A stretch of 64,000 nucleotides of DNA, from NCBI GenBank assembly GCA_036489025.1, contig DASXGN010000018.1, positions 61,963 through 125,962 on the forward strand, read 5' to 3'. The position numbers were made by a program, and so were the translations under genes. The notes beneath the pieces were generated by a model. The model was not told the DNA's origin, did not search any database, and was given only the letters and a program-made list of their open reading frames with translations. This document shows positions 16,905 through 25,294 of this stretch, piece after piece (the stretch's first letter is position 1; each line of letters begins with the position of its first letter). The DNA is from Dryocola sp036489025. GTDB taxonomy: Bacteria > Pseudomonadota > Gammaproteobacteria > Enterobacterales > Enterobacteriaceae.

Positions 16905-17300
16905 TTAATGCAGCGAGAAAACCAACTCCCACGGCATATACCAAAGATTTGCCAGCACCATGAGCAGCAGTGAACACCAGGTGGCGCTCATGCCGGAGCG
17001 ACGCCAGCGGATTAAACGATGATGGAAACCATAATAGTGCATCAGGCGGCCCGCTATCAGCAGAATACCGCAGACGTGAACCATCCAGGTTTCGGCCCCG
17101 TTCATTTCCATCAGCAATAACAGCAGGATGGCGATGGGAATATATTCCACCGCGTTGCCGTGTATACGAATCGCGCTTTGAAGTTCGCTAAAACCACCGT
17201 CGCCGTAGGAGACGCGGTACTGCAAACGCATACGAACAACATCAAAAGAAAACTTAATCAGGAGCAATGCACCCAGCACGGCATAAAGCGCGCTTACCAT
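16905..17300 (-). CDS. yecN: MAPEG family inner-membrane protein YecN
   Basis: Small integral membrane protein of 131 aa with about four hydrophobic helices, the size and layout of the MAPEG family (membrane-associated proteins in eicosanoid and glutathione metabolism). The conserved segment IRIHGNAVEYIPIAILLLL is typical. The substrate in bacteria is not known. It lies upstream of cmoAB in the same direction. Confidence 0.9.
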   Translation of the reverse strand: MVSALYAVLGALLLIKFSFDVVRMRLQYRVSYGDGGFSELQSAIRIHGNAVEYIPIAILLLLLMEMNGAETWMVHVCGILLIAGRLMHYYGFHHRLIRWRRSGMSATWCSLLLMVLANLWYMPWELVFSLH

Positions 17301-17368
17301 ACTTACTTCCTATTGAACTACAGCATGGCCTCTATGATAGCAGCGCAACCTGCGCCGTGTCGCTATTC

Positions 17369-18187
17369 CTAAAAGAGAGAGTTTTGCTGCGGAATGGCGG
17401 GCTCGTCGCCGAGAACGGGGAACAGATGCTGCAAATCGGGCCACAGGGCGTGGACCAGTTCTGGAACCTGGCCAATGTCCGGGGTATGCAGAAACAGATA
17501 GGGCGTGGCTTTTTCCGTCCACTTCGGCAGAGTTTTCAGCCAGACGTCAAACAGCGCTTTGTTCTGCTGCATGTCGTCGCTGCCGATAAAGCGTACCAGC
17601 GGATTATGGGCCGTGACCAGCGCGTGAACGGGGAGTTTAGGCTTCTTCCTCTGCGCTTCGCGAATGGCCTCGCTGTGCGGCTTTGCGCTATGCACCGGAC
17701 GGCTGTCGAGGATTGCGCGGTTCACACCTCGCTCATGCAGACCCCGATTCAGCGCCTGCTCGTCCGCGCCTTTATCGAAAAAGGATGGATGGCGGACTTC
17801 TACGCCGTAGGTGAACGCCTTCGGCAGCGAATCTAAGAAATTCCACAGTGCAGGGAGGTTTTCAGGCCCGAACGCGGCGGGAAGCTGGAGCCAGTACTGG
17901 CCGATACGGTTGGCCAGCGGCGACATACGATCTAAAAACTCGGCGGTAAGATCGCCGCACTGGCGCAGCGCCGCCTGATGCGAAATGGTGGCCGGAAATT
18001 TAAAGCAGAAACGGAACTCATCGCTGGTCATTTCGCGCCAGCGCTGCACGCTTTCTGCTTTTGGCAGAGCGTACAGCGTGGTATTGCCTTCCACGCAGTT
18101 AAAATGGCGGGCGTAGTCTTCAAGAGAAGCGATGCCCAGGCGCACCCATTTAGGATGCGACCACTGTGGAAGACCTAAATAAATCAT
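17369..18187 (-). CDS. yecE: DUF72 protein YecE
   Basis: Protein of 272 aa of the DUF72 family, which has a TIM-barrel-like fold and no established biochemical role. It has the conserved start MIYLGLPQWSHPKW and the motifs FRFCFKFPATISH and GVEVRHPSF. The ATG at 18187 was chosen because it overlaps the yecD stop (ATGA) and matches the E. coli length exactly; an open frame extends 46 codons further upstream but only through yecD sequence. It forms a two-gene unit with yecD. Confidence 0.92.
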   Translation of the reverse strand: MIYLGLPQWSHPKWVRLGIASLEDYARHFNCVEGNTTLYALPKAESVQRWREMTSDEFRFCFKFPATISHQAALRQCGDLTAEFLDRMSPLANRIGQYWLQLPAAFGPENLPALWNFLDSLPKAFTYGVEVRHPSFFDKGADEQALNRGLHERGVNRAILDSRPVHSAKPHSEAIREAQRKKPKLPVHALVTAHNPLVRFIGSDDMQQNKALFDVWLKTLPKWTEKATPYLFLHTPDIGQVPELVHALWPDLQHLFPVLGDEPAIPQQNSLF

Positions 18188-18765
18188 AACGCAGCGATAA
18201 TTTCGTCGGCGCTGCGTACGCGAGCGATACGCGGGAAGATATTCGTCATGCTGCCCTGGTGCTGTTCGCTGCTGGCGGCGCTGCATGCGTCTTCGGCGAT
18301 AACCAGCGCAAAGCCCAGTTCCCACGCGTTGCGGGCGGTGGATTCAACGCCGATATTGGTTGAGATCCCGCAGAGCACGATAGTGTCGATACCGCGGCGG
18401 CGCAGCTGTAGCTCAAGATCCGTGCCGTAGAACGCGCCCCACTGGCGTTTGGTGACTTCTAAATCGCTGTCTTTCTTGCCCAGCGTCGCAGGGTAAGTCC
18501 ACCAGTTATCCGGCAGCGCGTGAGGAGCGGCCTGAGCGTCAACGGGCTGCTTTAGCGCTTCACCATAGTCTTTTGACCAGCCCACGCGAACCAGCACTAC
18601 CGGCGAGCCGTTGGCGCGAAATTTCTCCGCAAGCTTTGCGGAGCGTGCAACGACATCCTGAGCGGCGTGCGGGCCACCGGCAAACGGCAGGATCCCTTCC
18701 TGCAAATCAATAATCACCAGCGCGGTGCGGGAAGGGTTCAGTTCTAAGCGGTTTGTGGCAGACAT
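18184..18765 (-). CDS. yecD: Isochorismatase-family hydrolase YecD
   Basis: Cysteine hydrolase of the isochorismatase superfamily, 193 aa, cytoplasmic. The catalytic triad positions are visible: Asp in VIIDLQEG, Lys in TKRQWGAFYG, and Cys in VLCGISTNIGV. The physiological substrate is unknown. I use the ATG at 18765 (MSATNRLEL), which has GGAG 9 bases upstream; an upstream TTG is less likely. It overlaps the yecE start. Confidence 0.9.
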   Translation of the reverse strand: MSATNRLELNPSRTALVIIDLQEGILPFAGGPHAAQDVVARSAKLAEKFRANGSPVVLVRVGWSKDYGEALKQPVDAQAAPHALPDNWWTYPATLGKKDSDLEVTKRQWGAFYGTDLELQLRRRGIDTIVLCGISTNIGVESTARNAWELGFALVIAEDACSAASSEQHQGSMTNIFPRIARVRSADEIIAAL

Positions 18766-18905
18766 ACGGTAACTCCGGTTCAAAATGGGATGTGCGGCAA
18801 TACCTTACGACGGAATAGAGGTTGCGCAGTTGACTATTTTTGTTAATTTTTGTGAGCATTCGCGAAACAAGGCGCTTTGAAACGCGTCAGTCAGTCGTAT
18901 CGGGC

Positions 18906-18934
18906 TTATCGCCGGGCATAATTTCCAGTATAAT
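18906..18934 (+). promoter_or_regulatory. Probable aspS promoter
   Basis: A perfect -10 hexamer TATAAT (18929-18934) lies 100 bases before aspS, with a moderate -35 TTATCG 17 bases upstream. The start would fall near a C- and T-rich tract that follows. Confidence 0.6.
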
Positions 18935-19033
18935 AGCCCCCTTTTTTCATCCAGTATCGATTACCAAATAGCGGCCACCGTGGCGCCTGCAGGGCAGGTA
19001 AAACCCGTGCGCGGCTAATTTAAGGGATATCTC

Positions 19034-20806
19034 ATGCGTACAGTATATTGCGGGCAGCTCAATCCATCCCATGTGGGACAACAAGTAACACTGTGTGGTT
19101 GGGTTAATCGTCGTCGTGACCTCGGTAGCCTTATCTTTATCGATATGCGCGATCGCGAAGGCATCGTGCAGGTGTTTTTCGACCCGGACCGTCAGGACGC
19201 GTTCCAGCTCGCCTCCGAACTGCGTAATGAGTTTTGCATTCAAATCACCGGTACCGTGCGTCCGCGCGATGAGAAAAACATCAACAAAGATATGGCCACC
19301 GGCGCGGTAGAAGTCTTCGCCACCGATTTGACCATCATCAACCGTTCCGAATCTCTGCCGCTTGACTCAAACCACGTCAACACCGAAGAAGCGCGTCTGA
19401 AATTCCGCTACCTGGACCTGCGTCGTCCGGAAATGGCCAATCGCCTGAAAACCCGCGCGAAAATCACCAGCTTCGTGCGTCGTTTCATGGACGATCACGG
19501 CTTCCTGGATATTGAAACGCCGATGCTGACTAAGGCCACGCCAGAAGGCGCGCGTGACTACCTGGTGCCTTCCCGCGTGCATAAAGGCAAATTCTACGCG
19601 CTGCCGCAGTCCCCACAGCTGTTCAAACAGCTGCTGATGATGTCCGGCTTCGACCGCTACTATCAGATTGTGAAGTGCTTCCGCGATGAAGACCTGCGCG
19701 CTGACCGTCAGCCAGAATTTACCCAGATCGACGTCGAAACCTCCTTTATGACGGCTCCGCAGGTGCGTGAGGTCATGGAAGAGCTGGTTCGTAAACTGTG
19801 GATCGACGTGAAAAACGTTGATCTGGGCGACTTCCCGGTGATGACCTTCGCGGAAGCCGAGCGCCGTTACGGTTCTGACAAACCAGACCTGCGTAACCCG
19901 ATGGAGCTGGTGGACGTTGCGGATCTGGTTAAAGACATTGAGTTTAAAGTCTTCTCCGGCCCGGCAAACGACGCTAAAGGCCGCGTTGCCGCACTGCGCG
20001 TGCCGGGTGGCGCACAGATCAGCCGTAAACAGATTGACGACTACGGCAAGTTCATTGAAATTTACGGCGCCAAAGGGCTGGCCTATATCAAGGTCAACGA
20101 CCGTGCTGCCGGTCTTGAAGGCATTACCAGCCCGGTGGCTAAGTTCCTGAACGCGGAGATTGTCGAAAGTATCCTGGCCCGCACCGGCGCGCAGGATGGC
20201 GACATGATCTTCTTCGGCGCGGCCAGCAAGAAAGTCGTTGCTGACGCGCTCGGCGCGCTGCGTCTGAAGATTGGTAAAGACCTGAAGATCACCGACGAAA
20301 GCGCCTGGGCGCCGCTGTGGGTTATCGACTTCCCGATGTTTGAAGACGACGGCGAAGGCGGCCTGACCGCGATGCACCACCCGTTCACCGCGCCGAAGGA
20401 TATGTCGCCTGAACAGCTGGCCGCTGACCCGGAATCCGCGGTGGCTAACGCCTACGATATGGTTATCAACGGTTACGAAGTGGGAGGCGGTTCCGTGCGT
20501 ATCCACAACGGCCAGATGCAGCAAACCGTGTTCGGTATCCTCGGTATTAATGAAGAAGACCAGCGCGAGAAGTTTGGCTTCCTGCTGGACGCGCTGAAAT
20601 ACGGTACGCCTCCGCACGCGGGCCTGGCGTTTGGTCTGGACCGTCTGACCATGCTGCTGACCGGCACCGACAACATCCGTGATGTTATCGCGTTCCCGAA
20701 AACTACCGCGGCAGCCTGTCTGATGACCGAAGCCCCAAGCTTCGCCAACCCGCAGGCGCTGGCCGAGCTGGGCGTGGCGGTGATTAAAAAGGCTGAGAAA
20801 GAATAA
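19034..20806 (+). CDS. aspS: Aspartyl-tRNA synthetase
   Basis: Cytoplasmic class IIb synthetase charging tRNA-Asp; essential. The product is 590 aa, as in E. coli. Domain order: N-terminal OB-fold anticodon-binding domain (about residues 1-105), catalytic core with class II motif 2 (FRDEDLRADRQPEFTQ), the bacterial GAD insertion domain, and motif 3 (GLAFGLDRL) near the C-terminus. It begins an apparent aspS-nudB-yebC-ruvC run with very short gaps. Confidence 0.98.
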   Translation: MRTVYCGQLNPSHVGQQVTLCGWVNRRRDLGSLIFIDMRDREGIVQVFFDPDRQDAFQLASELRNEFCIQITGTVRPRDEKNINKDMATGAVEVFATDLTIINRSESLPLDSNHVNTEEARLKFRYLDLRRPEMANRLKTRAKITSFVRRFMDDHGFLDIETPMLTKATPEGARDYLVPSRVHKGKFYALPQSPQLFKQLLMMSGFDRYYQIVKCFRDEDLRADRQPEFTQIDVETSFMTAPQVREVMEELVRKLWIDVKNVDLGDFPVMTFAEAERRYGSDKPDLRNPMELVDVADLVKDIEFKVFSGPANDAKGRVAALRVPGGAQISRKQIDDYGKFIEIYGAKGLAYIKVNDRAAGLEGITSPVAKFLNAEIVESILARTGAQDGDMIFFGAASKKVVADALGALRLKIGKDLKITDESAWAPLWVIDFPMFEDDGEGGLTAMHHPFTAPKDMSPEQLAADPESAVANAYDMVINGYEVGGGSVRIHNGQMQQTVFGILGINEEDQREKFGFLLDALKYGTPPHAGLAFGLDRLTMLLTGTDNIRDVIAFPKTTAAACLMTEAPSFANPQALAELGVAVIKKAEKE

Positions 20807-20807
20807 G

Positions 20808-21251
20808 ATGGCCTTTAAGCGTCCCGTCTCGGTACTGGTAGTGATTTTCGCGCAGGATACCGGGCGGGTGCTGATGCTACAGCGGCGCGACGATCCTGAG
20901 TTCTGGCAGTCGGTCACCGGCAGCCTTGAAGAAGGGGAAAGCGCGCGGCATGCCGCACTTCGCGAAGTAAAGGAAGAGGTCGCCATTGACGTTGCTCACG
21001 AGCAGCTGGCCCTGATCGACTGTCAGCGTTGTGTGGAGTTCGAGATTTTTACACATTTACGTCATCGCTATGCGCCGGGAATCATGCGTAATACCGAATC
21101 CTGGTTCTGCCTTGCGCTGCCTCATGAGCGCCAGATTACCATTACGGAACATCTGGCCTGGGAATGGGTTGACGCCAAAGCGGCGGCGGCCATGACCAAG
21201 TCATGGAGCAACCGGCAGGCGATTGAAGAGTTTGTTATTGATGCCGCCTGA
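20808..21251 (+). CDS. nudB: Dihydroneopterin triphosphate pyrophosphatase NudB
   Basis: Nudix hydrolase removing pyrophosphate from 7,8-dihydroneopterin triphosphate, an early step of folate synthesis. The product is 147 aa (E. coli 150). The Nudix box GX5EX7REUXEEXGU can be read from GSLEEGES to REVKEEV (about residues 38-59). The gene starts one base after the aspS stop, so it is expected to be co-transcribed with aspS. Confidence 0.95.
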   Translation: MAFKRPVSVLVVIFAQDTGRVLMLQRRDDPEFWQSVTGSLEEGESARHAALREVKEEVAIDVAHEQLALIDCQRCVEFEIFTHLRHRYAPGIMRNTESWFCLALPHERQITITEHLAWEWVDAKAAAAMTKSWSNRQAIEEFVIDAA

Positions 21252-21274
21252 AACAGGCGCTTTTGGAGATTGTT

Positions 21275-22018
21275 ATGGCAGGTCATAGTAAGTGGGCCAA
21301 CACGAAGCACCGCAAAGCGGCACAGGATGCCAAGCGCGGGAAGATTTTCACCAAAATTATCCGTGAGCTGGTAACGGCTGCCCGTCTGGGCGGCGGCGAT
21401 GCCGGGTCTAACCCGCGTCTGCGCGCAGCGATTGATAAAGCGTTATCCAACAACATGACGCGCGACACCTTAAACCGTGCCATTGCGCGCGGCGTGGGCG
21501 GTGACGAAGACGCGAACATGGAAACCATCATTTATGAAGGCTACGGTCCTGGCGGCTCAGCCGTGATGGTGGAATGCCTGAGCGACAACCGTAACCGTAC
21601 GGTGGCCGAAGTTCGCCATGCGTTCAATAAATGCGGTGGCAACCTGGGTACCGACGGTTCCGTCGCTTACCTGTTCACCAAAAAAGGGGTTATCTCCTAT
21701 GCTCCAGGCCAGGATGAAGACACCGTTATGGAAGCCGCTCTGGAAGCGGGTGCCGATGACGTCGTGGCCTATGACGACGGCGCAATCGACGTCTTCACCG
21801 CCTGGGAAGATATGGGCGCCGTGCGTGACGCGCTGGAAGCCGCAGGTCTGAAGGCTGACGAAGCTGAAGTTTCTATGATCCCGTCTACCAAAGCGGACAT
21901 GGACGCGGAAACCGCGCCTAAACTGATGCGCTTGATCGACATGCTGGAAGACTGTGACGACGTGCAGGAGGTTTACCACAACGGTGATATCTCCGACGAG
22001 GTGGCGGCCACCCTGTAA
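21275..22018 (+). CDS. yebC: YebC/TACO1 family protein
   Basis: Cytoplasmic protein of 247 aa. The family was long described as transcriptional regulators; more recent work on YebC and mitochondrial TACO1 supports a role in translation, helping ribosomes through difficult proline-containing stretches. The N-terminus MAGHSKWANTKHRKAAQDAKRG is family-defining in part, and the acidic C-terminal domains follow. The ATG at 21275 has GGAG upstream and is preferred over the in-frame ATG at 21263. It lies immediately upstream of ruvC. Confidence 0.95.
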   Translation: MAGHSKWANTKHRKAAQDAKRGKIFTKIIRELVTAARLGGGDAGSNPRLRAAIDKALSNNMTRDTLNRAIARGVGGDEDANMETIIYEGYGPGGSAVMVECLSDNRNRTVAEVRHAFNKCGGNLGTDGSVAYLFTKKGVISYAPGQDEDTVMEAALEAGADDVVAYDDGAIDVFTAWEDMGAVRDALEAAGLKADEAEVSMIPSTKADMDAETAPKLMRLIDMLEDCDDVQEVYHNGDISDEVAATL

Positions 22019-22061
22019 TGGCGTTGCCTGCAATTGCAGACCTGTTTACCGGAGACGCGTG

Positions 22062-22583
22062 ATGGCGATCATTCTCGGCATTGACCCAGGATCGCGCGTC
22101 ACCGGCTACGGCGTTATTCGCCAGACCGGACGGCAGCTGACCTACCTGGGCAGCGGCTGTATTCGTACTCAGGTTACCGACTTACCCTCGCGTCTGAAGC
22201 TGATCTACGCGGGGGTGAGCGAAATCATTACCCAGTTCCAGCCGGAATATTTCGCTATCGAATCCGTCTTTATGGCGAAGAACGCCGATTCTGCCCTCAA
22301 GCTTGGCCAGGCGCGCGGCGCGGCTATTGTCGCTGCGGTTAACCACGATCTGCCGGTGTTTGAGTATGCGGCTCGTCAGGTGAAGCAAACGGTCGTCGGC
22401 ATCGGCAGCGCCGAGAAAAGCCAGGTGCAGCACATGGTGCGCACGCTGCTGAAGCTCTCGGCTAATCCGCAGGCGGATGCGGCGGATGCGCTGGCCATCG
22501 CCATCACGCACTGCCACGTCACGCAGAACTCGATGCAGATGAGCGAAACCAGGCTCAACCTGGCGCGGGGAAGATTGAAATAA
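22062..22583 (+). CDS. ruvC: Holliday junction endonuclease RuvC
   Basis: Dimeric, Mg-dependent endonuclease that resolves Holliday junctions made by homologous recombination, acting with RuvAB. The product is 173 aa, as in E. coli, with an RNase H-like fold. Acidic catalytic residues are visible in GIDPG (Asp8 counting Met), AIESVF (Glu) and the C-terminal DAADALA region. I use the ATG at 22062 with GGAG 7 bases upstream; an open frame extends further upstream through yebC. In E. coli ruvC is not itself part of the LexA-controlled ruvAB operon. Confidence 0.97.
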   Translation: MAIILGIDPGSRVTGYGVIRQTGRQLTYLGSGCIRTQVTDLPSRLKLIYAGVSEIITQFQPEYFAIESVFMAKNADSALKLGQARGAAIVAAVNHDLPVFEYAARQVKQTVVGIGSAEKSQVQHMVRTLLKLSANPQADAADALAIAITHCHVTQNSMQMSETRLNLARGRLK

Positions 22584-22603
22584 GCCGGGCAGGTCAGGAA
22601 GAT

Positions 22604-22627
22604 AAGGCTGGATAGGTATCCAGCCTT
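22604..22627. repeat. First copy of a LexA-box palindrome, after ruvC
   Basis: A 24-base near-perfect palindrome whose core CTGGATAGGTATCCAG (22608-22623) fits the LexA pattern CTG-N10-CAG. It starts 21 bases after the ruvC stop and differs from the copy at 22755-22778 by only one base. It also has the shape of a stem-loop (10-bp stem AAGGCTGGAT / ATCCAGCCTT, 4-base loop) followed by AGTTTG, so it could end ruvC transcripts. Which role applies cannot be told from sequence. Confidence 0.7.
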
Positions 22628-22635
22628 AGTTTGAT

Positions 22636-22673
22636 AACAAAGAAGGAAAAAACGTGGTTTTTCCTTCTTTGTT
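22636..22673. repeat. 16-bp perfect inverted repeat between ruvC and ruvA
   Basis: AACAAAGAAGGAAAAA (22636-22651) and its exact complement TTTTTCCTTCTTTGTT (22658-22673) enclose a 6-base loop, ACGTGG. The arms are A/T-rich purine and pyrimidine tracts. It is not flanked by target-site duplications that I can see, and no T-run follows, so it is not a standard terminator. Confidence 0.85.
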
Positions 22674-22684
22674 GTTAGCGGCCG

Positions 22685-22704
22685 AAAATCAATAAATTGA
22701 TTTT
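22685..22704. repeat. Perfect AT-rich palindrome between ruvC and ruvA
   Basis: AAAATCAAT and ATTGATTTT flank a central AA, a 9-bp perfect inverted repeat. This shape suits a dimeric regulator's operator or a cruciform, but it matches no operator I can name with confidence. Confidence 0.7.
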
Positions 22705-22754
22705 GCAGTTAATTCTGGATTAAGCATTTTATTGCCGCCCGCTGAAATAAATAT

Positions 22755-22778
22755 AAGGCTGGATATGTATCCAGCCTT
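22755..22778. promoter_or_regulatory. LexA box (SOS operator) of ruvAB
   Basis: The core CTGGATATGTATCCAG (22759-22774) is a LexA box of the same form as the E. coli ruvA operator. It lies about 50 bases before ruvA and is partly overlapped by a -10-like TATAAG (22752-22757). It is followed directly by six T residues, giving it also the form of an intrinsic terminator for transcripts arriving from ruvC. Confidence 0.85.
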
Positions 22779-22825
22779 TTTTATATGATAGGCCACAAAA
22801 TTTTGCACAAGCGCAGGAGCATATC

Positions 22826-23437
22826 GTGATTGGTCGACTCAGAGGCACCATCCTTGAAAAACAGCCGCCTTTAGTATTGCTGGAAGTCGGTGGCGTAGGA
22901 TATGAAGTCCATATGCCGATGACCTGCTTCTACGAGCTGCCGGAAACCGGTAACGAAGCGGTGGTCTTCACGCAGTTTGTGGTGCGCGAAGATGCGCAGC
23001 TGCTCTACGGCTTCAATAATAAGCAGGAACGCACGCTGTTCCGCGAGCTCATTAAAGTGAACGGCGTCGGGCCTAAGCTTGCGCTGGCTATCCTCTCCGG
23101 CATGTCTGCCCAGCAGTTTGTGAACGCCGTCGAGCGCGAAGAAATTGGCTCGCTGGTGAAATTGCCGGGCGTAGGTAAGAAAACGGCCGAACGTCTGATA
23201 GTCGAAATGAAAGACCGCTTCAAAGGCATGCACGGCGACCTCTTTACACCAGCGGCTGATCTGGTGCTGACCTCGCCTGACAACGGCGCGGCGGACGACG
23301 CCGAACAGGAAGCAGTTGCCGCCCTGGTTTCCCTGGGCTATAAACCACAGGAAGCCAGCCGTATGGTGAGCAAAGTGGGTCGCGCCGGTGCTGATAGCGA
23401 AACCCTGATCCGCGAAGCGCTTCGCGCCGCACTCTGA
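22826..23437 (+). CDS. ruvA: Holliday junction branch-migration protein RuvA
   Basis: Tetrameric protein that binds four-way junctions and loads RuvB. The product is 203 aa, as in E. coli: N-terminal OB fold (about 1-64), two helix-hairpin-helix motifs (around VNGVGPKLALAILSG and LPGVGKKTAERL), and a C-terminal domain contacting RuvB. The start is GTG at 22826 with AGGAG upstream, the same start codon as in E. coli. It is SOS-controlled through the upstream LexA box. Confidence 0.97.
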   Translation: MIGRLRGTILEKQPPLVLLEVGGVGYEVHMPMTCFYELPETGNEAVVFTQFVVREDAQLLYGFNNKQERTLFRELIKVNGVGPKLALAILSGMSAQQFVNAVEREEIGSLVKLPGVGKKTAERLIVEMKDRFKGMHGDLFTPAADLVLTSPDNGAADDAEQEAVAALVSLGYKPQEASRMVSKVGRAGADSETLIREALRAAL

Positions 23438-23458
23438 AGCATCTGAGGTAGTTGAAGG

Positions 23459-24469
23459 ATGATTGAAGCAGACCGTCTGGTATCGCCGGACACCATCACC
23501 CCGGATGAGTTGATCGATCGGGCTATCCGCCCGCGTTTTCTGGCGGATTACGTCGGCCAGCCGCAGGTGCGCTCGCAGATGGAAATCTTCATCCAGGCGG
23601 CAAAGCTGCGCGGGGATGCGCTCGATCATCTGCTGATCTTTGGCCCGCCGGGGCTGGGTAAAACCACGCTGGCGAATATCGTCGCAAACGAAATGGGCGT
23701 TAACCTTCGCACCACTTCGGGCCCGGTGCTGGAAAAGGCTGGCGATCTGGCGGCGATGCTGACCAACCTCGAGCCTCACGACGTGCTGTTCATCGATGAA
23801 ATTCACCGTCTTTCGCCGGTGGTCGAAGAAGTGCTCTATCCGGCGATGGAAGATTATCAGCTGGATATCATGATTGGCGAAGGCCCGGCGGCGCGCTCCA
23901 TCAAAATCGATCTGCCTCCGTTTACCCTGATTGGCGCAACCACTCGCGCAGGCTCGTTGACGTCTCCCTTACGCGATCGCTTTGGCATCGTGCAGCGCCT
24001 GGAATTTTACCAGGTGGCGGATTTGCAGCACATCGTAGGCCGCAGCGCGAGCGTGCTGGGGCTGGAAATGAGCGAAGAGGGCGCGTTCGAAGTCGCAAAA
24101 CGCGCGCGCGGCACGCCGCGTATCGCCAACCGTTTACTGCGCCGGGTGAGGGATTTTGCGGAAGTGCGCCACGACGGTACGATCAGTGCGGACATCGCTT
24201 CGCAGGCGCTCGATATGCTCAACGTCGACACCGAAGGCTTCGACTATATGGACCGCAAGCTGCTGCTGGCGGTGATCGACAAATTTATGGGCGGTCCGGT
24301 CGGGCTGGATAACCTGGCGGCGGCCATCGGTGAAGAGCGTGAAACCATTGAAGACGTGCTCGAGCCCTTCCTGATACAGCAGGGTTTCTTACAGCGTACG
24401 CCGCGCGGGCGCATCGCCACGCCGCGGGCCTGGACGCACTTTGGTATCGTGCCACCGGCAATGCCGTAG
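23459..24469 (+). CDS. ruvB: Holliday junction branch-migration ATPase RuvB
   Basis: Hexameric AAA+ motor that drives branch migration with RuvA. The product is 336 aa, as in E. coli. Walker A is GPPGLGKTT (about residues 62-70), Walker B includes FIDEIHRL, sensor I is in IGATTRAG, and the C-terminal winged-helix DNA-binding domain ends near QGFLQRTPRGR. It follows ruvA after 21 bases in the same operon and ends before a bidirectional terminator shared with znuB. Confidence 0.98.
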   Translation: MIEADRLVSPDTITPDELIDRAIRPRFLADYVGQPQVRSQMEIFIQAAKLRGDALDHLLIFGPPGLGKTTLANIVANEMGVNLRTTSGPVLEKAGDLAAMLTNLEPHDVLFIDEIHRLSPVVEEVLYPAMEDYQLDIMIGEGPAARSIKIDLPPFTLIGATTRAGSLTSPLRDRFGIVQRLEFYQVADLQHIVGRSASVLGLEMSEEGAFEVAKRARGTPRIANRLLRRVRDFAEVRHDGTISADIASQALDMLNVDTEGFDYMDRKLLLAVIDKFMGGPVGLDNLAAAIGEERETIEDVLEPFLIQQGFLQRTPRGRIATPRAWTHFGIVPPAMP

Positions 24470-24484
24470 GCTATTCAGAAAAAG

Positions 24485-24508
24485 AAAAAGGCGCCGAAGC
24501 GCCTTTTT
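24485..24508. terminator. Bidirectional terminator between ruvB and znuB
   Basis: AAAAAGGCGC, loop CGAA, GCGCCTTTTT: a 10-bp stem with a T-run on both strands, between convergent genes. Confidence 0.92.
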
Positions 24509-25294
24509 TTACGCCGCCTGTTTCTTCGTCATGCTCAAAATAAACAGTACCGCAGCGGTCAACACCACCGACGGGCCCGCCGGGGTATCGTAAAAGGCTG
24601 AGAAAGTCAGCCCGCCGGTTACCGCCAGTATTCCCACGGCTACCGCGACTCCTGCCATTTGCTCCGGCGTGCGGGCAAACCTGCGGGCGGTTGCCGCCGG
24701 GATAATCAGCAGGGAAGTGATGATTAGCGCGCCGACAAATTTCATGGCCACGCCGATGGTCAGCGCCGTCACCAGCATCAGCAGCATTTTGGTGCGCTGA
24801 ATGTTGACGCCGTCGACGTGGGCAAGATCCTGGCTGATGGTCATCGACAGCAGGTTTCGCCACTGCCACAGCAGCACGCCAAGCACAACGGCAACGCCGA
24901 GCGCGATGGAGATAATATCCGGCATAGTCACGGAAAGCAGATCGCCAAACAGATAGGCCATCAAATCTACGCGCACGTTGGACATCAGGCTGACGACCAC
25001 CAGGCCCAGCGACAGCGCGCTATGCGCCATAATGCCGAGCAGCGTATCAATAGCCAGATGAGGACGTTTTTCCAGCCATACCAGGCCAATAGCCAGCAGC
25101 AGCGTGACGGCAATAACCGCATAAAACGGGTTCACGTTCAGCAGCAGGCCGAAAGCCACGCCCAGCAGCGAAGCGTGGGCCAGCGTATCGCCGAAATAGG
25201 ACATTCGACGCCAGACGACGAACGAACCCAGCGGGCCCGCCGCGCAGGCCAGCAAAATTCCGGCGAGCCAGCCGGGCAATAATAATTCAATCAT
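24509..25294 (-). CDS. znuB: Zinc ABC transporter permease ZnuB
   Basis: Inner-membrane permease of the high-affinity Zn(II) importer ZnuABC. The product is 261 aa, as in E. coli, with about eight hydrophobic helices of the ABC-3 family and the motif ACAAGPLGSFVVWRRMSYFGD near the N-terminus in part. The start overlaps the znuC stop (ATGA), so znuC and znuB are coupled. Expression should depend on Zur through the box at 26074. Confidence 0.97.
   Translation of the reverse strand: MIELLLPGWLAGILLACAAGPLGSFVVWRRMSYFGDTLAHASLLGVAFGLLLNVNPFYAVIAVTLLLAIGLVWLEKRPHLAIDTLLGIMAHSALSLGLVVVSLMSNVRVDLMAYLFGDLLSVTMPDIISIALGVAVVLGVLLWQWRNLLSMTISQDLAHVDGVNIQRTKMLLMLVTALTIGVAMKFVGALIITSLLIIPAATARRFARTPEQMAGVAVAVGILAVTGGLTFSAFYDTPAGPSVVLTAAVLFILSMTKKQAA

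Noticed and set aside
19367..20986. Minus-strand open frame of 539 codons opposite aspS
   Set aside because: It lies wholly antisense to aspS and nudB, which match their families over full length; the His- and Val-rich translation is a codon-bias shadow.
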